From contig CAZGJC010000003.1 of assembly GCA_964526505.1 (NCBI GenBank), positions 3,522-67,521 of the forward strand: DNA of 64,000 nucleotides. Direction: 5' to 3'. The DNA is from SVTX01 sp964526505 (lineage in GTDB: Bacteria > Bacillota > Clostridia > Oscillospirales > CAG-272). Of this stretch, positions 22,772 to 31,037 are shown piece after piece (within the stretch, counting starts at the first letter, position 1; the number at the start of each line of letters is the position of its first letter). The notes under the pieces were generated by a model. The model was not told where the DNA came from, ran no database searches, and was given only the letters and a program-made list of their open reading frames with translations. Position numbers and translations under genes: made by a program.

Positions 22772-24652
22772 TTATAGATTTTTGACACGTAATGCACGTG
22801 TTGCGTTAAGTATGGCAATCACAGCCACCCCAACGTCGGCAAAAACAGCAATCCACATATTCGCCACACCGAATGCGACAAGTATGAGGGCGAGAATTTT
22901 TACGGATATCGCAAAAACAATGTTCTGATATACAATGCGTAAACATTTGCGAGAAATTTTGATGGCTTTTGTGATTTTTTCGGGATTGTCGTCCATGAGA
23001 ACCACGTCTGCCGCCTCAATTGCCGCATCCGAACCCAATGCACCCATTGCGATTCCTATGTCTGCACGGGAAAGTGTGGGAGCGTCGTTTATGCCGTCGC
23101 CCGCAAATGCAAGTTGAGAGTTCTTTTTTTGCTTTGCAAGCAGAGATTCAAGTATCTCTACCTTGTCCGTCGGTAAAAGTTCACCGTAAATTTCATCTAT
23201 ACCGAGTAATTCTCCCGTTTGTTTGGCAACAATCTGCCTGTCGCCCGAAAGCATAACCGTCTTTTTTACTCCGATACGTTTGAGAGATGATATTGCATTG
23301 GACGACGTGGGCTTTATTATGTCCGATATTACCGCATGACCTGCGTAATTTTTGTCTATTGCCATGTGAATTACAGTGCCTGTGCTGTGACATTCACGAT
23401 AGTCTATATTCAAACTCTCCATAAGTTTTGAGTTTCCAACGGCGACTTCGTGTCCGTCCACGGTTGCGATAATTCCGTGACCGCTTATTTCACGAATGTC
23501 TCTAACTCTGCTTCTGTCGGGTGTGTTCCCGTAAGCACGTATCAAACTCTGACTTATCGGGTGAGACGATGCACATTCCGCCAGTGAAGCGATTTCAAGA
23601 AATTCCTCACGGGAAAGCGTGTTGTGATGAACGTCGGTAACTTCAAAAACGCCCTCTGTCAAAGTGCCTGTCTTGTCAAAGACAACACAGTTTACTTTTG
23701 ACAGCGATTCAAGATAATTGGAACCCTTGACAAGTATTCCTTCCTTGCTCGCTCCGCCGATTCCGGCAAAGAAACTCAAAGGTATGCTTACAACCAAGGC
23801 ACACGGACAACTTGCAACAAGGAATGACAAAGCTCTGTAAGCCCAAACGCTCCAATTTGCCGATATACCCGCAATAATTGAAATTATCGGAGGTATAATC
23901 ATAAGACCGAGAGCGGAGAAACAAACGGCAGGCGTGTATATTTTCGCAAACTTTGAAACGAAGTTTTCGGATTTTGACTTTCTTGAACTTGCGTTTTCAA
24001 CAAGGTCGAGAATTTTGGATACGGTAGATTCGCCGAATTCTTTTGTCGTGCGAATTTTAAGCAGTCCTTGACCGTTTATGCAACCGCTGATAACCTCATT
24101 CCCCTCACGCACGGTGCGTGGAACGCTTTCTCCTGTCAGAGTGCTTGTGTCAATAGAGGATTGCCCGGACAGAATAACTCCGTCAAGCGGAATTTTTTCT
24201 CCCGGCTGAACAACTATAATCTCACCGACCGAAACCTCTTCGGGGTCTTTTCTTGTAAGGCTGCCATTATACTCTACGTTTGCGTAATCGGGACGGATGT
24301 CCATAAGTTCGGCAATGTTCTTTCTGCTCTTGCCGACGGCATAACTCTGAAAAAGTTCACCTATCTGATAGAACAGCATAACCGCAATAGCCTCAATGTA
24401 GTCGCCCGTGTCGAAAAATCCGATTGCCAATGCGCCGACCGTTGCAATTGCCATCAAAAAATTCTCGTCGAATACCTGACGGTTTAATATGCCCTTGAAC
24501 GCTTTTGCGAGTATGTCGTAACCTACCGTAAAATACGGAATAAGATAAAGCAGGAATTTTGTCAAACCGCCTACGGGAATAAAATATAAGACAAGAGTCA
24601 GAACGGCTGATAAAATTATGCGGAATAAAATTTTCTTTTGCTTTTTATTCAT
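22772..24652 (-). CDS. Heavy-metal P1B-type ATPase (Zn/Cd/Pb exporter type)
   Basis: 626 residues. It pumps divalent soft metals out of the cytoplasm. Seen: paired N-terminal TM helices, the actuator TLTGESVPR, the transmembrane metal site SCPCAL (CPC near residue 281), the phosphorylation site DKTGTLTEG (near 321), the SHPIS nucleotide-site motif (HP), and the hinge GDGINDAPTL. The CPC motif with a zinc-type context points to ZntA/CadA rather than CopA. It has no N-terminal HMA domain; that domain is a separate gene 12 bp upstream. The start ATG at 24652 lacks a strong Shine-Dalgarno site, which fits coupling to the HMA gene. Confidence 0.94.
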   Translation of the reverse strand: MNKKQKKILFRIILSAVLTLVLYFIPVGGLTKFLLYLIPYFTVGYDILAKAFKGILNRQVFDENFLMAIATVGALAIGFFDTGDYIEAIAVMLFYQIGELFQSYAVGKSRKNIAELMDIRPDYANVEYNGSLTRKDPEEVSVGEIIVVQPGEKIPLDGVILSGQSSIDTSTLTGESVPRTVREGNEVISGCINGQGLLKIRTTKEFGESTVSKILDLVENASSRKSKSENFVSKFAKIYTPAVCFSALGLMIIPPIISIIAGISANWSVWAYRALSFLVASCPCALVVSIPLSFFAGIGGASKEGILVKGSNYLESLSKVNCVVFDKTGTLTEGVFEVTDVHHNTLSREEFLEIASLAECASSHPISQSLIRAYGNTPDRSRVRDIREISGHGIIATVDGHEVAVGNSKLMESLNIDYRECHSTGTVIHMAIDKNYAGHAVISDIIKPTSSNAISSLKRIGVKKTVMLSGDRQIVAKQTGELLGIDEIYGELLPTDKVEILESLLAKQKKNSQLAFAGDGINDAPTLSRADIGIAMGALGSDAAIEAADVVLMDDNPEKITKAIKISRKCLRIVYQNIVFAISVKILALILVAFGVANMWIAVFADVGVAVIAILNATRALRVKNL

Positions 24653-24664
24653 ATCAAAATACCG

Positions 24665-24883
24665 TCAGAAATATATTTCGCAGTCGCTCTCAACCCGTTT
24701 GCAGTTTTTGAGAACTTTTTTCATAACGTCATCAACGTTTTGACCGTCTTCAAATTCAACTGTCAGTTTTTGCGTCATAAAATTGAGCGTGGCATCCAAG
24801 ACGCCATCGGTCTTTTTGGTAGCCTCTTCCATTTTGGCGGCACAGTTTGCACAGTCAACTTCAACCTTGTAAACTTTTTTCAT
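24665..24883 (-). CDS. HMA-domain metallochaperone
   Basis: 72 residues, one ferredoxin-like heavy-metal-associated domain. The metal motif is VDCANCAAKME (Asp-Cys-x-x-Cys near residues 10-14), and the Asp before the first Cys is typical of zinc/cadmium-type domains. TLNFMTQKLTVEF is the second strand pair. It probably delivers or senses metal for the adjacent ATPase, of which it looks like a detached N-terminal domain. GGAG site 9 nt before the ATG. Transcribed from the consensus promoter at 24945-24973. Confidence 0.93.
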   Translation of the reverse strand: MKKVYKVEVDCANCAAKMEEATKKTDGVLDATLNFMTQKLTVEFEDGQNVDDVMKKVLKNCKRVESDCEIYF

Positions 24884-24929
24884 AATTAAATTCTCCTTGC
24901 GTCAAATTATTCAAACGGTTAAATAATCT

Positions 24930-24973
24930 TTTAATCGTATCCTCATTATATAATACGATTAAACGATTGTCAA
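24930..24973 (-). promoter_or_regulatory. Metal operon promoter overlapped by an 11-bp inverted repeat operator
   Basis: On the minus strand TTGACA (24973-24968), 17-nt spacer, TATAAT (24950-24945), perfect consensus. The inverted repeat TTTAATCGTAT (24930-24940) / ATACGATTAAA (24953-24963) straddles the -10 box. This is the expected place for an ArsR/SmtB-type repressor to block transcription, and the divergent gene encodes such a protein. Confidence 0.88.
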
Positions 24974-25041
24974 CTTGTTTGGACAAAATGCGACTTTTAA
25001 GGAAAATTTAATGTCCGAAAGGATTATTTTCAGGCGAAATA

Positions 25042-25070
25042 TTGATTTGCACACGCAAATGTGATATAAT
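25042..25070 (+). promoter_or_regulatory. Promoter of the ArsR-AraC regulator gene
   Basis: TTGATT (25042-25047), 17-nt spacer, TATAAT (25065-25070), 47 bases before the start codon. Confidence 0.75.
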
Positions 25071-25117
25071 GATTTGGTAAAACTTGTCCGATAGGATTAT
25101 ATTTGTAGAGGTGTATT

Positions 25118-25831
25118 ATGAAAGAGAATATTTTACCGCACGACCACGGATATATATCGAGTGAACTTATACGTGCAATTCGCTGTGACGATGCGTTTCC
25201 CACAATTGCCGATATTTTTAAAATGATGAGCGATGCGACACGTGTTAAAATATTTTTGCTTTTGTGCCATTGTGAAGAGTGCGTTGTCAATATATCCGCA
25301 TTGGTTGAGTCAAGCAGTCCTGCGGTTTCGCACCATCTGAAACTTCTGAAAGAAGCAGGACTTGTAATAAGCCGTAGAGAGGGAAAAGAGGTGTACTACA
25401 CTGCCGTCAGAACCCCGAGAACTCAAATTTTGCACGATAGCATAGAAGGACTTATGGAAACAGCATGCCCTGTGGGTGAGACCTTTGCGAATAATTCGTC
25501 TTATGACTCACAAGTTCAGATAATAAACGAAATTCACGAATTGCTTGTCAAAGACTTACGCCACAGATATACCATCGAGGAATTGTCGGCGAAATTTTTG
25601 ATAAATCAAACAACGCTGAAAACAACTTTCAAAAAGGTTTACGGCAAGCCCATAGCACAGTATATGAAAGAGTACCGTATAAAACGTGCCGCCGAATATC
25701 TTCTTGCGGAAGATTTGACCGTAGCACAAATATCCGAACGAGTCGGTTATGAAAATCAAAGCAAATTTACGCAAGCGTTCAAGGATGTAATCGGTGAGTT
25801 GCCGAAAGATTACAGACGCAAAAATCGCTGA
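25118..25831 (+). CDS. Fusion regulator: ArsR/SmtB metal-sensor HTH + AraC-type HTH
   Basis: 237 residues. Residues about 20-110 are ArsR-type: IADIFKMMSDATRVKIFLLLCHCEECVVNISALV, the recognition helix SSSPAVSHHLKLLKEAGLV, and the wing SRREGKEVYYT. Cys50, Cys53 and nearby His residues could bind metal. Residues about 135-237 are an AraC/XylS double HTH: YTIEELSAKFLINQTTLKTTFKKVYG, then LTVAQISERVGYENQSKFTQAFKDVIGELPKDYRR. The fusion suggests one protein that can both repress and activate. It is divergent from the HMA/ATPase operon, whose promoter carries a matching inverted repeat. AGAGGTG site before the ATG. Confidence 0.92.
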   Translation: MKENILPHDHGYISSELIRAIRCDDAFPTIADIFKMMSDATRVKIFLLLCHCEECVVNISALVESSSPAVSHHLKLLKEAGLVISRREGKEVYYTAVRTPRTQILHDSIEGLMETACPVGETFANNSSYDSQVQIINEIHELLVKDLRHRYTIEELSAKFLINQTTLKTTFKKVYGKPIAQYMKEYRIKRAAEYLLAEDLTVAQISERVGYENQSKFTQAFKDVIGELPKDYRRKNR

Positions 25832-25912
25832 AAAAGTCGCCAATTCCAATGAACAAAACAAATTGCAGAAAAATAAAATCCCCAAATATAGGGATAATGT
25901 CTCTGTTTTGTA

Positions 25913-26007
25913 TTGACAACAGACTTGTAATGTGATAAAATCAACGTGTTGCTGATTAGCCGCAAAATCCAACCGCCGTTTGTATGTGCGTGTTGGATTT
26001 TGTTTTG
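25913..26007 (+). other. Short orphan transcription unit: promoter followed by terminator, no ORF
   Basis: TTGACA (25913-25918), 17-nt spacer, TAAAAT (25936-25941), then a perfect 11-bp hairpin CAAAATCCAAC (25963-25973) / GTTGGATTTTG (25992-26002) followed by TTTTG. A transcript of about 60 nt is predicted. It has no start codon with a ribosome site. It may be a small RNA or a leftover regulatory leader. Neither possibility can be decided from sequence. Confidence 0.5.
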
Positions 26008-26051
26008 CACCAAAGAAGACGGCTCTGCGATGCAGACAAAATGCGTAAAAA

Positions 26052-26111
26052 CGGTGGAGGAAGAGATTCGAACGTTCACAAAACCGCAAGCGGTTTTGTA
26101 TAAGACTTCTC
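26052..26111 (-). pseudogene. tRNA-Ser-like remnant lacking D and anticodon arms
   Basis: On the minus strand: GAGAAGTC (as at the 5' end of the real tRNA-Ser next to it), then a stem AAAACCGC/GCGGTTTT resembling the Ser long variable arm, then TTCGAATCTCTTC (identical to the T loop and 3' T stem of the real tRNA), then CTCCACC. About 45 internal bases of a tRNA-Ser are missing and the 5' T-stem strand no longer pairs. It lies beside an assembly gap, so a chimera is possible. Confidence 0.5.
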
Positions 26112-26304
26112 TGTACGCATCTTTTCGCCAAAGGAAAAAGGCTCTGCCTTGCAGANNNNNNNNNNNNNNNNNNNNNNNNNNNNNNNNNNNNNNNNNNNNN
26201 NNNNNNNNNNNNNNNNNNNNNNNNNNNNNNNNNNNNNNNNNNNNNNNNNNNNNNNTTCTCTGTACGCATCTTTTCGCCAAAGGAAAAAGGCTCTGCCTTG
26301 CAGA
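26107..26304. repeat. Scaffold gap (100 N) bordered by an exact 49-bp repeat
   Basis: N run at 26156-26255. The 49 bases before it (26107-26155) are identical to the 49 bases after it (26256-26304), starting TTCTCTGTACGC. Two contigs ending in the same sequence were joined across a nominal gap. Either the overlap should be merged (no real gap) or extra repeat copies, possibly with tRNA genes, are missing. Confidence 0.9.
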
Positions 26305-26316
26305 GCCTTTTTCCTT
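26279..26316 (-). terminator. Terminator of tRNA-Ser
   Basis: Long stem AAAGGAAAAAGGCTCTGC / GCAGAGCCTTTTTCCTTT with a short loop. On the minus strand it begins immediately after the tRNA CCA end and contains a T-run in the 3' arm. Half of this hairpin is duplicated left of the scaffold gap. Confidence 0.85.
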
Positions 26317-26408
26317 TGGCGGAGAAGAAGAGATTCGAACTCTTGAACCGCTTTTGACGGTTACACGATTTCCAATCGTGCGCCCTCGACCAACTAGGCG
26401 ACTTCTCC
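26317..26408 (-). tRNA. tRNA-Ser (anticodon GGA)
   Basis: Acceptor stem GGAGAAG/CTTCTCC, D arm around GCCTAGTTGGTCGAGGGC, anticodon stem CACGA/TCGTG with loop TTGGAAA (anticodon GGA), long variable arm AACCG...CGGTT typical of serine tRNAs, T arm AAGAG-TTCGAAT-CTCTT, discriminator G and an encoded CCA (26319-26317). Reads UCC and UCU codons. Confidence 0.96.
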
Positions 26409-26562
26409 GTGTCAATTTGTGACTCAAATATCATATCATAAAATTTGTGTTTTGTCAATATGTTTTTTGATATTTTTGCGAAAATATTTTCAGAGTATGA
26501 ATTTTACCCGTAAATCGCAAATAAAATCCCGCAATTTGTGCATAAATACGACTTTGCCTCGG

Positions 26563-26591
26563 TTGACAAAAAATGCAATGTATGGTATAAT
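26563..26591 (+). promoter_or_regulatory. Perfect consensus promoter of the pyr operon
   Basis: TTGACA (26563-26568), 17-nt spacer, TATAAT (26586-26591). The leader to the pyrC start is about 58 nt and shows no PyrR-type binding loop or terminator, so regulation is not by the Bacillus-style attenuator. Confidence 0.9.
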
Positions 26592-26655
26592 TTTAAAAAT
26601 TAGGCAATCGTTTTAAACACAAAGAAATTACGGCTTTGACAGTGGGGAGATTTTG

Positions 26656-27900
26656 ATGAATATTATTTTTAAAAATTCCGAAAATTATCTTAACGGTTCG
26701 TGCGTCCACGGCGATTTTATTTTTAATGACGGAATACTTGCCCCTGCCACATACGACGTTTTTAATTTGCTTGCTCAAAATTCCGTTATATACGATAACT
26801 GTCTCATTTTACCCGGCTTTTGCGATATGCACGTGCATTTTCGTGAGCCGGGATTTTCATATAAAGAGGATATGCACACGGGTTCACTTTCCGCACTGGC
26901 GGGTGGTTATACCGATGTTGCCACAATGCCGAACCTGAACCCCGTTCCCGACTCGGTGCAAAATCTCAAAGTCCAACTTGACGCCATAAAAGAAAAAGCA
27001 AGTGTGAGAGTTCACCCGTTCGGTGCATTGACCGTGGGCGAGCGTGGAGAAGAAATTTCGGATCTTGAAGGTATGTGTGAATACGTCGTCGGATTTTCGG
27101 ACGACGGCAGGGGTGTTCAGTCCGAACAAATGATGGCGACGATTATGAGACGATGTGCCTCTCTCGGTAAGATTATTTCCGCACATTGTGAGGATAATTC
27201 TTTGCTCCGTGGCGGTTATATACACGATGGCAAATACGCCGAAACTCATAACCATAAAGGAATTTGTTCGGAGAGTGAGTGGCGTCCGATAGCAAGAGAT
27301 ATTGAACTTGCAAAGCAAACGGGTGCAAAATATCACGTGTGCCATATATCTACAAAGGAGTCTGTAAACATAATCCGACAGGCAAAAGCGGACGGCGTGG
27401 ATATAACCTGTGAGACCGCACCGCATTATCTAATTTTGGATGACAGTAATCTTATGGAAGACGGGAGATTTAAAATGAACCCTCCGCTTCGTGATAAAAC
27501 CGATAGAGAGGCACTGATAGAGGGTGTGCTTGACGGTACAATAGATATGATAGCCACCGACCACGCTCCACACTCAATTGAAGAAAAATCACGTGGACTT
27601 GAAAAATCCGCAATGGGAGTCGTGGGTCTTGAAGTTGCGTTTCCCGAGTTGTATACGCATCTGGTTCGTACGGGAATTTTGAGTGTTGATAAATTGCTGA
27701 AACTTATGGTGTATAACCCAAGAGAACGTTTCGGACTGACCGACAACGTCGGATTTTCCGTGTGGGACGTAGAGAGAGAACGCACAATCAATCCGAACGA
27801 ATTTAAAAGCCTCGGACGCAGTACGCCGTTTGACGGGGACAGTGTTTTCGGTACCTGCCTTATGACGGTTTCAGACGGAAAAGCAGTATATAAAAAATAA
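26656..27900 (+). CDS. pyrC: Dihydroorotase
   Basis: 414 residues. Cyclises N-carbamoyl-aspartate to dihydroorotate, third step of UMP synthesis. Class I amidohydrolase signatures: the metal pair CDMHVHFREPG near residue 58, a GG-rich ATMPNLNPVPD, ISAHCED, YHVCHIST, and the late ATDHAPHS. The start is the ATG at 26656 with GGGGAGA 5 nt upstream; a TTG directly before it is in frame but unnecessary. First gene of the operon. Confidence 0.96.
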   Translation: MNIIFKNSENYLNGSCVHGDFIFNDGILAPATYDVFNLLAQNSVIYDNCLILPGFCDMHVHFREPGFSYKEDMHTGSLSALAGGYTDVATMPNLNPVPDSVQNLKVQLDAIKEKASVRVHPFGALTVGERGEEISDLEGMCEYVVGFSDDGRGVQSEQMMATIMRRCASLGKIISAHCEDNSLLRGGYIHDGKYAETHNHKGICSESEWRPIARDIELAKQTGAKYHVCHISTKESVNIIRQAKADGVDITCETAPHYLILDDSNLMEDGRFKMNPPLRDKTDREALIEGVLDGTIDMIATDHAPHSIEEKSRGLEKSAMGVVGLEVAFPELYTHLVRTGILSVDKLLKLMVYNPRERFGLTDNVGFSVWDVERERTINPNEFKSLGRSTPFDGDSVFGTCLMTVSDGKAVYKK

Positions 27901-27915
27901 ATTACGGAGAAAAAT

Positions 27916-28656
27916 ATGATTCAAGGATTTTACACAATAAAAGAAAACGCACCGCTTGCCCCGGGCGTGTTCAAAATGATTCTGACGGGAGACACACGTG
28001 CTTGCAGTGCAACCGGTCAATTTATAAATATAAAAATAGACGGCTTGTATCTGCGTCGTCCGATATCCGTGTATGATTATGACGGAGAGAGTATAAGTAT
28101 CATTTATAAAGTTGTCGGCGAGGGAACTGACAAAATGTCGCATATGCGTCTCGGTGAGAAACTTGATGTGCTTGTCGGTCTCGGTAACGGATACGATACT
28201 TCAAAATCGGGAGAAAACCCCGTGCTTATAGGCGGAGGCGTCGGTATTCCGCCATTGTACGGGCTCTGTAAAGCCCTTGTGTCGCAAGGTAAAAAACCTT
28301 CCGTTATTCTCGGATTCAATAAAGCGGAAGAAATATTTTGCTATGATGAATTTAAAGCGTTGACCGACCGTGTATATATCGCCACCGCCGACGGAAGCGT
28401 GGGAACAAAAGGCTTTGTGACTGACGTTTTGCCGACGCTCGACTATTCCTATTTTTATACCTGCGGACCTATGCCTATGTTCAAGGCGATAAATCGTGTG
28501 GCAGTCGGCGACGGACAACTCAGTTTCGAAGAGAGAATGGGATGCGGATTCGGTGCTTGTATGGGATGTTCCTGTAAAACCATAACGGGATATAAAAGAA
28601 TTTGCAAAGACGGATCGGTACTTCAAAGAGGAGAGATATTATGGGAGAATTTATAA
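27916..28656 (+). CDS. pyrK: Dihydroorotate dehydrogenase electron-transfer subunit
   Basis: 246 residues. FAD and [2Fe-2S] flavoprotein that passes electrons from PyrD to NAD+. FAD-binding LRRPISVYDYD near residue 50, nucleotide-binding LIGGGVGIPPLYG, and C-terminal cluster ligands CGFGACMGCSC plus a later Cys in RICKDG. Start ATG with a CGGAGA site. Its end overlaps pyrD by 16 bp, which fits stoichiometric production of the PyrD-PyrK complex. Confidence 0.95.
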   Translation: MIQGFYTIKENAPLAPGVFKMILTGDTRACSATGQFINIKIDGLYLRRPISVYDYDGESISIIYKVVGEGTDKMSHMRLGEKLDVLVGLGNGYDTSKSGENPVLIGGGVGIPPLYGLCKALVSQGKKPSVILGFNKAEEIFCYDEFKALTDRVYIATADGSVGTKGFVTDVLPTLDYSYFYTCGPMPMFKAINRVAVGDGQLSFEERMGCGFGACMGCSCKTITGYKRICKDGSVLQRGEILWENL

Positions 28657-29582
28657 AAGATAAATATAAACACGAAAGACTTTCCGTGAATCTCTGCGGT
28701 ATAGATATGGATAATCCCGTAATTCCGGCAAGCGGAACGTTCGGATACGGATATGAATATGCGGAATTGTACGATATAAATTGCCTCGGAACTTTTTCGT
28801 TCAAAGGCACAACCAAAGAGGCGAGATTCGGCAATCCGACGCCTCGTATAGCCGAATGTACAAACGGACTTATAAATGCTGTAGGACTTCAAAACCCGGG
28901 TGTAGATAAGGTTATATCGGATGAACTTCCACGACTCAAAGAAGTTTTCCATAAGCCCGTTATGGCAAATGTCAGCGGATTTTCCGTTGACGATTATGCC
29001 TATGCGGTAGAGAGACTTGACGGCGAAGAACAGATAGGATGGTTTGAGGTAAACATTTCCTGCCCAAACGTTCACGGCGGTGGTGCAAGTTTCGGAACCG
29101 ACCCCGAACAAGCGGAAAAAGTAACCCGTGCCGTCAGAAAAGTAACAAAAAAACCCGTCATTATGAAACTTACCCCTAACGTAACCGATATAGTAAGTAT
29201 AGCGAAAGCATGCGAGAGTGCGGGGGCTGACGGAATAAGCCTTATAAATACGCTGTACGGAATGAGAATAAATCTCAAAACCAAAAAGCCCGTGATTGCC
29301 AATAAAATGGGCGGATTTTCGGGACCTGCCATAAAACCGGTGGGACTTCGTATGGTCTATCAGGTGTATGACGCCGTTAAAATTCCGATAGTGGGTATGG
29401 GCGGAGTTGAAAGTGCGGAAGACGTAATCGAATATATGCTGGCAGGTGCTACGTGCGTCGAGGTCGGAGCGTCGAACCTCATAAATCCATGTGCTTGTAG
29501 AGATATAATCGCACGCTTGCCCGAGACCATGGATAAATACGGCATTGATAAATTGTCGGATATCATCGGTGCGTCTCACTGA
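28641..29582 (+). CDS. pyrD: Dihydroorotate dehydrogenase, NAD+-dependent (class 1B) catalytic subunit
   Basis: 313 residues. Oxidises dihydroorotate to orotate. Seen: NPVIPASGTFG near the N-terminus, FKGTTKEARFGNPTPR, the active-site cysteine in EVNISCPNVHGGG, the FMN-site lysine in PVIMKLTPNVTD, and phosphate binding in VGMGGVESAEDV. The active-site Cys (not Ser) and the adjacent pyrK define class 1B. The start ATG at 28641 has an AGGAGAG site and overlaps pyrK; an in-frame start at 28602 is too far inside pyrK. Confidence 0.96.
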   Translation: MGEFIKDKYKHERLSVNLCGIDMDNPVIPASGTFGYGYEYAELYDINCLGTFSFKGTTKEARFGNPTPRIAECTNGLINAVGLQNPGVDKVISDELPRLKEVFHKPVMANVSGFSVDDYAYAVERLDGEEQIGWFEVNISCPNVHGGGASFGTDPEQAEKVTRAVRKVTKKPVIMKLTPNVTDIVSIAKACESAGADGISLINTLYGMRINLKTKKPVIANKMGGFSGPAIKPVGLRMVYQVYDAVKIPIVGMGGVESAEDVIEYMLAGATCVEVGASNLINPCACRDIIARLPETMDKYGIDKLSDIIGASH

Positions 29583-29621
29583 AATTGAATATAAAAAGAT
29601 TTACAGATAAGGAGAATAAAA

Positions 29622-30320
29622 ATGGGAAAAGACGTAATCGTTGCTTGCGATTTTGCATCGTCTGAGCAAGTATTTGATTTTTTGGACAAATTCGAAAATG
29701 AGAAACCCTTTGTTAAAATAGGAATGGAACTGTTTTACGCCGAGGGACCGCAAATAGTTCGCAAAATAAAAGAGAGAGGACATAAAATATTCCTCGATCT
29801 TAAACTTTGCGATATTCCGAATACGGTAAAAAAGAGTATGGCGGTACTTTCACGCCTTGACGTGGATATGACGAACCTCCACGCATCGGGAACTATCGCA
29901 ATGATGGAAGCGGCAATAGAGGGACTCACACGCCCCGACGGTACACGTCCCATGCTTATAGCGGTAACCCAACTCACTTCCACGGACCAGGAGAGAATGA
30001 CCCGTGATTTGCTTATAGACCGCCCGATAGACGAAGTTGTTTTGCACTATGCACACAATGCGAAAATCGCAGGTCTTGACGGTGTTGTTTGTTCTCCGCT
30101 TGAAGCGGGTAAAGTCCACGACGCTTGCGGAAAAGACTTTTGCACAGTCACACCCGGAGTCCGTTTTGCCGACGGAGACGTGGGAGACCAAAAACGAGTT
30201 ATGACGCCTGCACAGGCAAAAGAAATAGGCTCGGACTATATCGTTGTCGGCAGACCTATAACGGCGTCCGCAGACCCCGTCGGAGCATATCGTCGTTGCG
30301 TTGCGGAATTTGTGGATTGA
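29622..30320 (+). CDS. pyrF: Orotidine 5'-phosphate decarboxylase
   Basis: 232 residues. Final step to UMP. The catalytic motif FLDLKLCDIPNTV (D-x-K-x-x-D) and the N-terminal VACDFAS are of the group I type found in Bacillus and Escherichia. VTPGVRF and the late SDYIVVGRPITAS bind phosphate. AAGGAG site 9 nt before the ATG, 39 bp after pyrD. Confidence 0.96.
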   Translation: MGKDVIVACDFASSEQVFDFLDKFENEKPFVKIGMELFYAEGPQIVRKIKERGHKIFLDLKLCDIPNTVKKSMAVLSRLDVDMTNLHASGTIAMMEAAIEGLTRPDGTRPMLIAVTQLTSTDQERMTRDLLIDRPIDEVVLHYAHNAKIAGLDGVVCSPLEAGKVHDACGKDFCTVTPGVRFADGDVGDQKRVMTPAQAKEIGSDYIVVGRPITASADPVGAYRRCVAEFVD

Positions 30321-30353
30321 TAAATTTTTTAAAGTTGTGTTCGGAGGTTTAAA

Positions 30354-31010
30354 ATGAAAGCGTATAAAAGAGAATTTATAGAATTTTTGGAAAATGCGGG
30401 AGCGTTGAGATTTGGTGATTTTACCGCAAAAAGCGGAAGAAAAATACCGTACTTCATAAATGCCGGAATGATAAAAACAGGCGATGATATATCAAAACTC
30501 GGTGAATTTTACGCACAAGCGTATATTGATAAATTGGGCGAGAGAAAAACCGCTCTTTACGGACCGGCATATAAGGGTATTTCGCTTTCCGTCTCGGCTG
30601 CAATCGCTCTTTCAAAAAGAGGACTCAACCTTCCGTTCTTCTTCAACAGAAAAGAAGTTAAAGACCACGGCGAGGGCGGAATTTTCGTCGGATACGTTCC
30701 GCAGAGTGGAGAAGAAGTTGTAATTATCGAAGACGTTATAACTGCTGGAACCGCAATACGTGAGAGTATGGAAATTTTGTCATCCCTCAAAGACGTTGGC
30801 GTAGTGGCAACGTTTATTATGGTTGACCGTAAAGAAAAAGGACAGGGCGAACGTGGGGCTATGAAAGAAATCGAAGAACAATTCGGTTTCCCCGTTTATT
30901 CCGTTGTCGATGTGTACGATATAATCGAATACCTTGAAGAAAAGAACGAAAACGCCGAAGACGTTGAAAGAATAAAGAAATATCTTTCGGTTTACGGAGC
31001 GAATGAATAA
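30354..31010 (+). CDS. pyrE: Orotate phosphoribosyltransferase
   Basis: 218 residues. Joins orotate and PRPP to give OMP. PRPP-binding motif VVIIEDVITAGTAIRES near residue 125; the catalytic loop includes RKEVKDHGEGG, and YGPAYKGISL is the substrate pocket of the OPRTase family. CGGAGG site before the ATG, 33 bp after pyrF. Confidence 0.96.
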   Translation: MKAYKREFIEFLENAGALRFGDFTAKSGRKIPYFINAGMIKTGDDISKLGEFYAQAYIDKLGERKTALYGPAYKGISLSVSAAIALSKRGLNLPFFFNRKEVKDHGEGGIFVGYVPQSGEEVVIIEDVITAGTAIRESMEILSSLKDVGVVATFIMVDRKEKGQGERGAMKEIEEQFGFPVYSVVDVYDIIEYLEEKNENAEDVERIKKYLSVYGANE

Positions 31011-31037
31011 ATTTGTCACGGAGATTTGCGTAAAATT

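Noticed and set aside
25556..26458. Open frames running through the N gap and tRNA-Ser
   Set aside because: They translate N bases and tRNA sequence; well-known spurious peptides arise from antisense of serine tRNAs.
26592..26655. PyrR-dependent attenuator in the pyr leader
   Set aside because: Leader is only about 58 nt and lacks the conserved binding loop and terminator stem.
28623..29579. 318-codon reverse frame opposite pyrD
   Set aside because: Antisense shadow of a well-supported gene with normal codon use on the plus strand.
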